7,512 bases of DNA from Acidobacteriota bacterium (GTDB lineage Bacteria > Acidobacteriota > Terriglobia > UBA7540), in contig JAJYHU010000021.1 of the NCBI GenBank assembly GCA_021784615.1, positions 1 through 7,512 on the forward strand. Direction: 5' to 3'. Each line of letters opens with the position of its first letter. The stretch's first letter is position 1. The notes under the pieces were generated by a model. That model had not been told where the DNA came from and made no database searches. It was given only the letters and a program-made list of their open reading frames with translations. Below are positions 1-5,425 of the stretch, piece after piece. The position numbers were made by a program, and so were the translations under genes.

Positions 1-563
1 CTGCGCCGCACCAGGCGCGAGATGAAAAGCTGCCGGACGTTTGAAACTTCCTGCTTGCCGTCGCGACTTCCGCTCCTGCCGGGATCGGCTCCGGCAAAGG
101 ACGTGAAGTCATGCCGGCCTTCAAGCGCCCGGGCGGCTTTCGACATCGGGCGGCAGTCGAGTGCGTAGGGATAGTGATAAACAAAGCGGGAAAGAAACGG
201 CGAACAAACGGGACTTTGCAGGATGCGGTACCGGTAAGTTTTGGAACACGCGCCGTAGCGCGCATGGAAATCTGCGCCGGCCTCCCGTACGCTCCTGACG
301 CGAATCGAGGGTGGAAGCGCGTCGTTCAGGGCCGTTCGCAGGCTCTTGCACGGGATGGGGCAGTCGGTCTCAAAATTGGCCATCTGGCCCGCGGCGTGGA
401 CTCCGGCGTCGGTGCGCCCGGAGCCATAGAGCTTGACGGATTTCCCGGTGATCCTGGCAAGGCTCGCTTCCAGCACCGACTGCACCGTGGGCACGCTCGG
501 CTGCCGCTGCCAGCCGTGGAAATCCGTCCCGTCATAGGCAATCACCAGGCAAAGGTTTCTCAT
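1..563 (-). CDS. truA: tRNA pseudouridine(38-40) synthase TruA, 3'-truncated by window edge
   Basis: TruA isomerises uridines 38, 39 and 40 in the anticodon arm of many tRNAs to pseudouridine; it is cytoplasmic and needs no cofactor. Reading the minus strand from ATG 563-561 gives an open frame of 187 codons to the window edge. It begins MRNLCLVIAYDGTDFHGWQR, the usual TruA N-terminus. The catalytic motif GRTDAGVHA lies at residues 49-57, with Asp52 as the expected nucleophile. Further family signatures follow: DFHARYGACSKTYRYRI and ALEGRHDFTSFAG. TruA is usually about 245-270 residues, so roughly the last third lies outside the window. The start is open to two readings: a GTG two codons upstream (569-567) has a purine-rich GGGAAGG eight bases before it (578-584), whereas that distance is fourteen bases for the ATG. 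Divergent from the TolC-family gene. Function is secure; the exact start is not. Confidence 0.95.
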   Translation of the reverse strand, partial: MRNLCLVIAYDGTDFHGWQRQPSVPTVQSVLEASLARITGKSVKLYGSGRTDAGVHAAGQMANFETDCPIPCKSLRTALNDALPPSIRVRSVREAGADFHARYGACSKTYRYRILQSPVCSPFLSRFVYHYPYALDCRPMSKAARALEGRHDFTSFAGADPGRSGSRDGKQEVSNVRQLFISRLVRR

Positions 564-704
564 CGCCACACCGCGCGCCTTCCCGCGCAAAGGCCCATTA
601 TGGCACGGTTCCGCGCCGGCAGACCCGGCCCTACAAAACCCAAATGAGTTATTGCACGCCGCCGGAATCCATTGCGCGAGCGCTCATCCGAATGGTAGAT
701 TGAA

Positions 705-765
705 GGGGCAAACGCGGCAGGCAGGAGCCCCGAAGGATCGCAAGCCTGCCCGGCGCGCCTGCCGC
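705..765. repeat. Overlapping inverted repeats with mutually exclusive pairings
   Basis: The left arm GCGGCAGGC (714-722) pairs perfectly with GCCTGCCGC (757-765), nine bp. Seven bases of the same arm (GGCAGGC, 716-722) can instead pair with GCCTGCC (744-750). An enclosing GGGGC (705-709) can pair with GCCCC (727-731). These alternatives cannot all form together in RNA. If transcribed with the downstream efflux gene, this would be a leader able to switch fold. I compared it by eye with common riboswitch cores (glycine, c-di-GMP-I, cobalamin, TPP) and found no convincing match. Confidence 0.5.
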
Positions 766-880
766 AGCCGGAGAGCAAACATCCAGAGATCGACGGCGTC
801 TTGCGCCGGGATAAGCCATCGCCAGCGCCCTGCCTTATGAAACCGAAACGCTAACAGCTTCGTAAGTATTCTCGATGGGG

Positions 881-886
881 TAAAAT
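881..886 (+). promoter_or_regulatory. Candidate -10 element for the TolC-family gene
   Basis: TAAAAT differs by one base from the sigma-70 -10 consensus and sits 34 bases before the chosen ATG. No good -35 hexamer is visible at the right distance (CTTCGT at 858-863 is poor), so this is a weak call from sequence alone. Confidence 0.3.
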
Positions 887-902
887 GGCAGAGATTCCAT
901 TT

Positions 903-914
903 GGAGGAAGAAGG
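903..914 (+). promoter_or_regulatory. Ribosome binding site deciding the start of the TolC-family gene
   Basis: The purine run GGAGGAAGAAGG has its last AAGAAGG six bases before ATG 921. It lies inside the frame if translation began at the upstream ATG 885, which argues that 921 is the true start. Confidence 0.75.
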
Positions 915-920
915 CAATCG

Positions 921-2828
921 ATGAAACGCGAAAAACTGCAAGGGATTGTCAGGCTTGCGATTCTGTTGGCTCTTTCGGCGGCGCTTTTTTGGCCCGTCGG
1001 CGCCCAGGCTCAGCAGGCGGGCTCCAAACAACCGGCGCCGGCCAACAAGGGCTTTGATTATGAAAACGGCACCTCGATATTCAAAGCCTATTCATACCCT
1101 ACCGTGCCGGCCCCGTCGCTTACCAACTCGCCCCAAATCAACAATCTGATCCAGGGCGACAAGCTTGAACTTTCCCTCGACAACGCCCTCGAGCTGGCGC
1201 TTCAGAACAATCTCGATATCGCCGTCGCGCGCTTCCAGCTTCCTCTCGCGCAGCTCGACATCCTCAGGACAAAGGCCGGCAGCGCCGCCCGAGGCGTGCA
1301 AGGAGCCGTGATCTCCAACGCCCTGTTTACGGGCGCCCTCGGCACCGGCGTCAGCAGTGTGAGCGGCGGAGGCGGAACAGGAGGCGGAGGATTTTCCGGC
1401 GGCGGCGTGACAAGCACTGGCTTCCTGGGCCCCGGAGACCCGGTCACTGGATTCACCTTAGCGTTGAATAACAGCGTCAGCCCGCTCAATTACGCAACCG
1501 TCTACGGCATTCCGGTGTTGGGCAGCCACACGGCCAATTACTCCACCTTCTTCGGAAAAGGTTTCTTTACCGGCACCAGCTTCGTGGCGGCGGTAAGCGG
1601 AACACGTTACACGAGCACCTCGCTCACTTCATTATTCAACCCTGAGATTCCTACCACCCTCACCGTGGGCCTCAACCAGCACTTGCTGAAAGGATTCGGC
1701 AAGCGCTCGAACGCCGTCTTTATCCGTATTGCCCGGAACGATCTGAACGTGGCAGACAGCGTCTTCCGCCAGCAGGTGATCGCCACCGTCGCGCAGGTGC
1801 TGAACGCTTACTATATTCTGCTGGCGGACCGCGACCAGGTGCGGGTGGCGCAATCCGCCGTCAGCTACTCCCAAAAGCTGGTGGAGGATGACAAAAAACA
1901 AGTCCAGATCGGCACGCTTGCGCCTCTCGACGTGGTCCAGGCTGAATCCGAGCTTGCCACCGACCAGCAGAACTTGATCGTGGCCGACACCACTTACCTT
2001 GAGCAGCAGGAAGTCCTGAAAACCATGATTTCAAAGCGCGTGGGCCCGACGCTCGCCGGCCTCAAAATCCAGCCGACCGACACCCTGCCATCGCCCAAAG
2101 CCTACGACGTTCCTCCGCTCGAAGAAGCCCTGAAGCAGGCGATCGCCAACCGCCCGGAAATCCAACAGGCTGAATTGAATCTCCGCAACCAGTTTTACGT
2201 CATTCAATCCAACCGCCAGGGGCTGCTGCCCACGCTCGACGCTTTTGCAACCTACCAGTCCAACGGGCTTTCCGGCGTTCCGTACGGAAGCATGGTGGGC
2301 ACGGGAGCAGGCGGGCTGGGAGATTCATTGGGGCAAATCTTCACCGGGAAGTATCCGAGCTACTCCGTCGGGCTCACGCTCAGCATTCCAATTCGCAATC
2401 GCGCCGAGCAGGCCAATGCCGCCCAGTCCCTCGTCGAGGAGCATGAGCTCAAGACTTCCCTTCAGCGCCAGAAAAACCAGATCGATCAGGACGTCCGCAA
2501 CGCTGAAATCGCCGTCACCCAGGCCAAAGCGCAGATCAATGCCGCCGTCCAGGCCCGGATCTACGCGCAGCAAGCGCTCGACGCCGAAATCAAAAAACTG
2601 CGGCAGGGAGTCTCCACCACCTTGAACGTCATTCTGATGCAACGGAACCTGGTGACCGCCGAAGGCAACGAAGCTACGGCGCGCCGGACCTACGCTCAGT
2701 CTCTGGTGCAGCTTGGGCAGGCCACGGGCACCATTTTGGACATGCACCACATCGTGCTTGCCGATTCCGCGACCGGCCAGTACAGCCGCCAGCCGAACAT
2801 TCCCGGCGCCCCGACAACCGTCCATTAA
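921..2828 (+). CDS. TolC-family outer membrane efflux protein
   Basis: Predicted outer-membrane channel of the TolC/OEP family, which forms trimeric beta-barrel and alpha-helical periplasmic tunnels serving tripartite efflux pumps or type I secretion. The 635-residue product opens with a basic N-terminus, a hydrophobic stretch (about residues 9-26) and a signal peptidase I site after AQA (residue 30). The first OEP half starts near KLELSLDNALELALQNNLDI (81-100), and the second near PPLEEALKQAIANRPEI (398-414), giving the expected internal duplication. Later come SVGLTLSIPIRNRAEQANA, typical of the second strand-to-helix segment, and long Gln/Ala-rich helices. At 635 residues it is longer than E. 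coli TolC (about 490). Part of the excess is a Gly-rich insert (149-162) and a Ser/Thr/Gly/Phe-rich stretch in the first strand region. ATG 921 is chosen over ATG 885 because of the Shine-Dalgarno sequence and signal peptide. No membrane-fusion or inner-membrane pump gene adjoins it here, so substrate and partners are unknown. Confidence 0.93.
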   Translation: MKREKLQGIVRLAILLALSAALFWPVGAQAQQAGSKQPAPANKGFDYENGTSIFKAYSYPTVPAPSLTNSPQINNLIQGDKLELSLDNALELALQNNLDIAVARFQLPLAQLDILRTKAGSAARGVQGAVISNALFTGALGTGVSSVSGGGGTGGGGFSGGGVTSTGFLGPGDPVTGFTLALNNSVSPLNYATVYGIPVLGSHTANYSTFFGKGFFTGTSFVAAVSGTRYTSTSLTSLFNPEIPTTLTVGLNQHLLKGFGKRSNAVFIRIARNDLNVADSVFRQQVIATVAQVLNAYYILLADRDQVRVAQSAVSYSQKLVEDDKKQVQIGTLAPLDVVQAESELATDQQNLIVADTTYLEQQEVLKTMISKRVGPTLAGLKIQPTDTLPSPKAYDVPPLEEALKQAIANRPEIQQAELNLRNQFYVIQSNRQGLLPTLDAFATYQSNGLSGVPYGSMVGTGAGGLGDSLGQIFTGKYPSYSVGLTLSIPIRNRAEQANAAQSLVEEHELKTSLQRQKNQIDQDVRNAEIAVTQAKAQINAAVQARIYAQQALDAEIKKLRQGVSTTLNVILMQRNLVTAEGNEATARRTYAQSLVQLGQATGTILDMHHIVLADSATGQYSRQPNIPGAPTTVH

Positions 2829-3030
2829 AACCAGGACGACTTCGCCGTCGAATGCCTTTTCGCATGGGAACAGACACGCCAGGATGGGCTTTCTGCCTTC
2901 CTGCCGCATAACCGGCCCGGCAGACACGTCAGCGTCACTGCCTTTGGCGCGCCTGCGAAAATCGCCGACTTTATCCACCCTGCGGCGGAAACCTTAATTG
3001 TTCCAACCCGGTTAGGGCTTTCTGGCGGGA
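2829..3030. other. Convergent intergenic region between the efflux gene and the small minus-strand gene
   Basis: About 200 bp between two genes that end towards each other. A short hairpin GACG-N7-CGTC at 2835-2849, followed by a run of four T after several bases, is the only terminator-like element just past the efflux gene, and it is weak. I see no gene here. Confidence 0.5.
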
Positions 3031-3288
3031 TTATTGAATGCGCCCTGAAGATTCCGTTGTAGGAAGCGAGGCGGCCGGAGCCAACAACCCTAGGCCTTGG
3101 AGAAGATTGATGGTTCGCTGCGCGGGCCCGCGCCATACCAACTGGCAGTTTTCTCCCTGGCAGTTCTGGACATACACGTCTCCGCCAGAATATTCCAGGC
3201 TGCAATTCTTGAAGACACAGTTGACAAACACCCCTTCGTCAAGAACTACATGTTCGTTTTCAAATGTTCTGTTTTCATATCGCGTCAT
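3031..3288 (-). CDS. Small cysteine-paired, pentapeptide-repeat-like protein
   Basis: Uncharacterised 85-residue protein with no signal peptide or membrane segment, so probably cytoplasmic. The first 52 residues show a short-period pattern in which F/V/L and N-C alternate: FVNCVFKNCSL at 21-31, then VQNCQGENCQLVW at 40-52. The cysteines fall at 24, 29, 43 and 48, that is two pairs each spaced five residues. This period of five resembles pentapeptide repeats, whose coils form a right-handed beta-helix, but there are only about four coils' worth, fewer than in classical members. The rest is a hydrophobic segment (INLLQGLGLLAPAAS, 60-74) and a polar tail. Similar short F.NC-type hypothetical proteins occur in several bacterial phyla, which I recall as a style rather than a named family. 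The start codon is ATG with only a weak GGAA before it. It follows the sigma gene on the same strand, 172 bp downstream, with a strong dyad between them. Protein-like pattern is clear; function is unknown. Confidence 0.7.
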   Translation of the reverse strand: MTRYENRTFENEHVVLDEGVFVNCVFKNCSLEYSGGDVYVQNCQGENCQLVWRGPAQRTINLLQGLGLLAPAASLPTTESSGRIQ

Positions 3289-3460
3289 CGTTCCGGCCCA
3301 GTTTTTCTAGGATAGCGCCCCAAGTTCCCGTAACAGACCACTGGCTAGCCGCGCTGTCCGCTCACCAGCCGTCAGTCTTTAAGGACAGATTCGAGAGACT
3401 ATCACTTGCCGCCATGCGATGCAATCTGTCCTAAAGGCCCGTTAACGCTTCTTTAACTTA
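3289..3460. other. Intergenic region downstream of the sigma-factor gene
   Basis: 172 bp separating two minus-strand genes. Besides the long-looped dyad (3377-3436) it holds a small inverted repeat GTTAA-N7-TTAAC (3441-3457) just after the sigma stop codon. On the minus strand, TATCCT ahead of the small gene resembles a -10 element but lacks a partner -35 box. No coding frame stands out. Confidence 0.5.
3377..3436. repeat. Long-looped inverted repeat between the sigma gene and the small gene
   Basis: AGGACAGATT (3382-3391) and AATCTGTCCT (3423-3432) are perfect ten-bp complements, extended to fourteen bp by CTTTA/TAAAG when one extra A is bulged. The loop is 31 nt. Neither side carries a T-run, so it is a poor intrinsic terminator. 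It may be an operator dyad, an RNA stem in the sigma transcript's 3' region, or a remnant of a small inserted repeat. Confidence 0.6.
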
Positions 3461-4432
3461 CTACAATGTGTACTGCGCGCCCGCCGGAATTCCCGGCGCA
3501 GAACCGTCAATTTGTCCGGCGTAAAGCGCCGTAGCGTCGTCCGGCTTGGGGCCTAAAACCGCCCCCCGGTGCGGCCCCTGGAGCATTGCGGAAACGCGCG
3601 CGCGGAGCCTGGCAAGGGCGCCTGAGTGCAACTGCGAAACCCGCGACTCGTCAATTCCCAGGCGCTCGCCAATCTCTTTCATGGTCAGATTGTCCTGGTA
3701 ATAAAGAGCCATGATGGAGCGCTCGCGCTCCGTGAGCGAGGCCAGCGCCCGCCGGAAGATGTCTTTCTGTTCGCGCTGGTAGCAGAGATCAAAGGGGTTG
3801 TTGTCGGCGTCGGCCGCCACGTTGTCTTCTTCAACGCGCTGCCGGACCTCCGGGAAAATCTTCGCGCCCGCCCCTTCAAACCCCAGCCGTTGCAATTCCG
3901 AACCCATCGCGTGCCACTTCGCCAGGCTCAGACCCATCGCGCAGGCCATTTCAGCGTCGTTCGCCGGGCGGCCCAGCCGGAATTCCAACTGCTGGCAGGC
4001 CGATTCGATCTTTTTGATCTTTCTTCGCATATCCCGCGACGCAGGATCCTCCTCGCGCAGGGAATCCAAAATGGCCCCGCGAATCCGAAAGCGCGCGTAA
4101 CTTTCAATCGTGACGCCTTTCGAGGGATCAAACCTGCCCACCGCGTCGATCAGGTCCAAGGTGCCGGCGCTCACTAAGTCATCCAGTTCAACGTGCGCCG
4201 GAAGGTGCCCGCGAAACTGCACGGCCACCCGCTTGACCAACGGCAGCATGCTGACAACAAGCCGATTCGAATCGAGCTGGCCGTGCGAAGCGCCGCGGCG
4301 CACGATCGTTCTCGACTTGCCGTTTGGACAACGCCCGTTCCCCTTCGCTCTGGCCGGCGAATTGTTCTGACGGTACCCGCGCTTATCCCGCCGCCCAGGC
4401 AAATGGTCTGTCGCTGAAAATTGAATAGCCAC
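3461..4432 (-). CDS. fliA: FliA/WhiG-family RNA polymerase sigma factor (sigma-28 type)
   Basis: Alternative sigma factor of the sigma-70 family, group 3, which redirects RNA polymerase to sigma-28-type promoters, classically of flagellar, chemotaxis or developmental genes. In the 323-residue product, region 2 spans about 58-128 (MLPLVKRVAVQFRGHLPAH, ELDDLVSAGTLDLIDAVGRF, then the SYARFRIRGAILDSLRE core-binding and -10 recognition part). Region 3 spans about 135-195, and region 4 about 228-280, with TLTERERS-like ASLTERERSIMALYY and the -35-binding helix-turn-helix TMKEIGERLGIDESRVSQLH. FliA is usually about 240-260 residues. Here a basic tail of some 50 residues precedes region 2 and a Pro/Gly-rich tail of about 43 follows region 4. 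The start is GTG at 4432-4430 with GGGGG seven bases upstream; a later GTG (near 4300) has no better site. No flagellar or FlgM anti-sigma gene is visible, so the fliA name rests on family, not on a shown role in motility. Confidence 0.9.
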   Translation of the reverse strand: MAIQFSATDHLPGRRDKRGYRQNNSPARAKGNGRCPNGKSRTIVRRGASHGQLDSNRLVVSMLPLVKRVAVQFRGHLPAHVELDDLVSAGTLDLIDAVGRFDPSKGVTIESYARFRIRGAILDSLREEDPASRDMRRKIKKIESACQQLEFRLGRPANDAEMACAMGLSLAKWHAMGSELQRLGFEGAGAKIFPEVRQRVEEDNVAADADNNPFDLCYQREQKDIFRRALASLTERERSIMALYYQDNLTMKEIGERLGIDESRVSQLHSGALARLRARVSAMLQGPHRGAVLGPKPDDATALYAGQIDGSAPGIPAGAQYTL

Positions 4433-4439
4433 CTTTTCA

Positions 4440-4444
4440 CCCCC
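4440..4444 (-). promoter_or_regulatory. Ribosome binding site of the sigma-factor gene
   Basis: GGGGG on the minus strand lies seven bases before the GTG start at 4432 and supports that start despite the long N-terminal tail it implies. Confidence 0.5.
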
Positions 4445-4474
4445 GAACGTTTATCTCGCATCGCAATGCCCCGC

Positions 4475-4561
4475 CCGCTTTCGCGGCTGCGACAACCTGC
4501 AAGAAGCAAACTGCAGCCTGTCGTCATCGCGTGCCGTAGCCCTGTAAGGCACGACAATGAC
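4475..4561 (-). ncRNA. Candidate structured RNA or 5' leader: three adjoining hairpins upstream of the sigma gene
   Basis: Hairpin A spans 4523-4561: GTCAT/ATGAC outside, a 2x3 internal loop, then CGTGCC/GGCACG and a 12-nt loop. Hairpin B spans 4491-4522: eleven-position arms GACAACCTGCA and TGCAGCCTGTC with one C-C mismatch and one G-T or A-C type position, depending on strand, around a 10-nt loop. B and A abut with no base between them, so they could stack. Hairpin C, 4475-4486, is CCGC/GCGG; read on the minus strand its loop is GAAA, a GNRA tetraloop. In hairpin B the minus-strand reading pairs better (G-U instead of A-C), which together with the GNRA loop favours minus-strand transcription, that is a leader of the sigma gene 43 bases downstream. 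I cannot assign it to a known RNA family. Confidence 0.4.
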
Positions 4562-4747
4562 CAAGTCGGCTAGGTGGCTAGGAAAGGGAGTTTTCAAGAG
4601 TCCATCAACGCCGCCAGGAGAGCGGGAAAGCGCGGCACACGAAACCCTGCGGAGACCGTTCGCGCCGGCCCTCCAAGGACTCGCCGCGAGCGCCAAAGCA
4701 AGCTATTAGCGCCTGTACGATCAATAGGTTACGAGCTTACGGAAAAT

Positions 4748-4779
4748 CCGGGCCGCCCAATCTTCGGAGGGCCGCCCGG
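4748..4779 (+). repeat. Strong UUCG-capped hairpin, free-standing
   Basis: CCGGGCCGCCC (4748-4758) and GGGCCGCCCGG (4769-4779) pair at ten of eleven positions (C4754 opposite C4773). Inside, after a two-A bulge, TC/GA closes a TTCG loop, the exceptionally stable cUUCGg tetraloop when read on the plus strand. After the stem the plus strand reads TTCAAAAG, not a terminator tail; the minus strand reads ATTTTCC, a short T-run. It sits between divergent genes, where a terminator for either is not expected. Confidence 0.55.
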
Positions 4780-5022
4780 TTCAAAAGCCAGCTCCGGTCC
4801 GCACCCGGAACGGCGCGTCGCGGCCGACCCAAAATAAATCCGGCAGGCAGGATATTTTGAAGATTCCCGAAGCCCGCCGAAATCCCGGAACGGGAAAATC
4901 GGAAAGGCACAGGCCGCTCCTCGCGCTTGGCAAGCTAAGACAACTTTCATGAAGAAGAATTAGGAATTGCGGCTGGCAGGCCCTGCGCAGAGCGGAGACA
5001 TTTGATCATTAAAACCCTCAAT

Positions 5023-5064
5023 TCCCCTTTTGGGACTAGTTCCATTTTGGGAATCACTATTCCC
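5023..5064. repeat. Nested dyads of the TTCCC/GGGAA type
   Basis: Within about 40 bases lie TCCC-CTTTT-GGGA-like pairing (5023-5035), the near-palindrome GGGACTAGTTCC (5032-5043), and the perfect GGGAAT-CACT-ATTCCC (5049-5064). The shared GGGA/TCCC arms suggest repeated operator half-sites or competing RNA stems about 200 bp upstream of the act promoter. Confidence 0.4.
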
Positions 5065-5099
5065 CCGTCCACAAAGGCTTCTTCATAGGAGAACAATTC

Positions 5100-5140
5100 C
5101 CGCCCGTCCGGCATGGGCGGCAGTGAGGTTTGACGGGCGG
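5100..5140. repeat. Nine-bp perfect inverted repeat upstream of the act operon
   Basis: CCGCCCGTC (5100-5108) is perfectly complementary to GACGGGCGG (5132-5140), with a 23-nt spacer. No T-run follows on either strand. A second GGGCGG at 5115-5120 offers a shorter alternative partner for the left arm. Confidence 0.5.
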
Positions 5141-5242
5141 TTCGCGGACCCGCTGGCCATCAAGATTCCTCGGCCTGAACGAGAGATGGATCGTCCGCCG
5201 GACGGACAAATTTTGTGAGAAGTGTCATATTGATTTAATATT

Positions 5243-5271
5243 TTGCAAAACTTAAAGAGATCGTGTATATT
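5243..5271 (+). promoter_or_regulatory. Probable sigma-70-type promoter of the act operon
   Basis: TTGCAA (5243-5248) and TATATT (5266-5271) are separated by 17 bases, the optimal spacing, and each matches consensus at four or five of six positions. The preceding bases (5226-5242) are strongly AT-rich in an otherwise G+C-rich region, like an UP element. Transcription would start near 5278, giving actA a leader of about 150 nt. The -35 box lies within the perfect ten-bp palindrome TTTTGCAAAA (5241-5250), so a repressor site could overlap it. Confidence 0.6.
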
Positions 5272-5292
5272 TTTGTGTTTCGATTACGCGGT

Positions 5293-5354
5293 GTTCCTTA
5301 AACCTACCTCGGGGGCGAGGCAGGAACCCGATGAAAGTCAGCAGAAGCAATTAG
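5293..5354 (+). promoter_or_regulatory. actA leader hairpin with possible seven-codon leader peptide
   Basis: GTTCC (5293-5297) pairs with GGAAC (5323-5327), enclosing the perfect hairpin CCTCG-GGGG-CGAGG (5307-5320). Right after it, ATG 5331 opens a tiny frame, MKVSRSN, stopping at TAG 5352-5354. The AGGA before that ATG is part of the hairpin's right arm, so folding would hide it. The arrangement could tie leader translation to RNA folding, but no obvious regulatory codon run is present, and the short frame may be chance. Confidence 0.3.
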
Positions 5355-5425
5355 AGAAAGCGGATTTCCTCATACGCAGGGTGTCATGGGATTTCTGCAG
5401 GTTTCCTTATAGGGCTTCTAAAACA

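Larger units (their letters stand above)
570..920. other. Divergent intergenic region between truA and the TolC-family gene
   Basis: About 350 bp with no convincing gene on either strand. It must hold the promoters of truA (minus) and of the efflux gene (plus). It contains a set of overlapping inverted repeats at 705-765, a small perfect hairpin CGGCG-TCTTG-CGCCG at 794-808, and a candidate -10 hexamer at 881-886. A 72-codon minus-strand frame (778-560, TTG start) ends in a TGA that overlaps the truA ATG, but its composition looks random and I do not call it. Confidence 0.6.
4433..5425. other. Gene-poor, hairpin-rich divergent region between the sigma gene and the act operon
   Basis: About 990 bp with no frame that looks protein-like. 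The open frames present (for example plus 4574-4837, minus 4950-4729, plus 5030-5218) give Arg/Gly/Pro-rich strings without motifs, and several begin at GTG or TTG. What it does hold is structure: three adjoining hairpins at 4475-4561, a UUCG-capped hairpin at 4748-4779, a short hairpin TCCCG-GAA-CGGGA at 4883-4895, nested dyads at 5023-5064, a nine-bp inverted repeat at 5100-5140, a small hairpin at 5192-5204, and then the AT-rich act promoter. The ten-mer CCCGGAACGG occurs twice (4804-4813 and 4884-4893). The size is large for a divergent promoter region and leaves room for one or more unannotated RNAs. Confidence 0.6.

Noticed and set aside
111..647. Plus-strand 178-codon frame over truA
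   Set aside because: It lies opposite the truA frame, which has the full catalytic motif; no family features of its own.
560..778. Minus-strand 72-codon frame whose TGA overlaps the truA ATG, suggesting translational coupling
   Set aside because: TTG start, no ribosome site noted, Arg/Gly-rich random composition, and it crosses the inverted-repeat region.
690..790. Glycine or c-di-GMP riboswitch, or SRP RNA, suggested by CCGAAGG and GGGGCAAAC
   Set aside because: The other conserved parts of each family are missing or in the wrong order; only short strings match.
885..920. Upstream ATG for the TolC-family gene, adding 12 residues
   Set aside because: The added stretch contains the Shine-Dalgarno run for ATG 921 and would bury the signal peptide behind an unusual N-terminus.
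2325..2978. Long minus-strand open frame (217 codons) antisense to the efflux gene
   Set aside because: A shadow of the high-G+C coding frame; the plus frame has clear family motifs and this one has none.
4574..4837. Plus-strand 87-codon frame in the gene-poor region
   Set aside because: GTG start, Arg/Pro/Gly-rich, no motif, and it runs straight through the UUCG hairpin.
4974..4989. Sigma-54-like promoter (TGGCAG-N-GCGCA)
   Set aside because: Keeps the GG and GC dinucleotides at the right spacing but lacks the TT before GC; no gene starts at a fitting distance downstream.
5243..5425. A 61-residue N-terminal extension of ActA from a TTG codon
   Set aside because: It begins inside the predicted promoter, is not protein-like, and places the membrane anchor too far inside; ATG 5426 fits the family.
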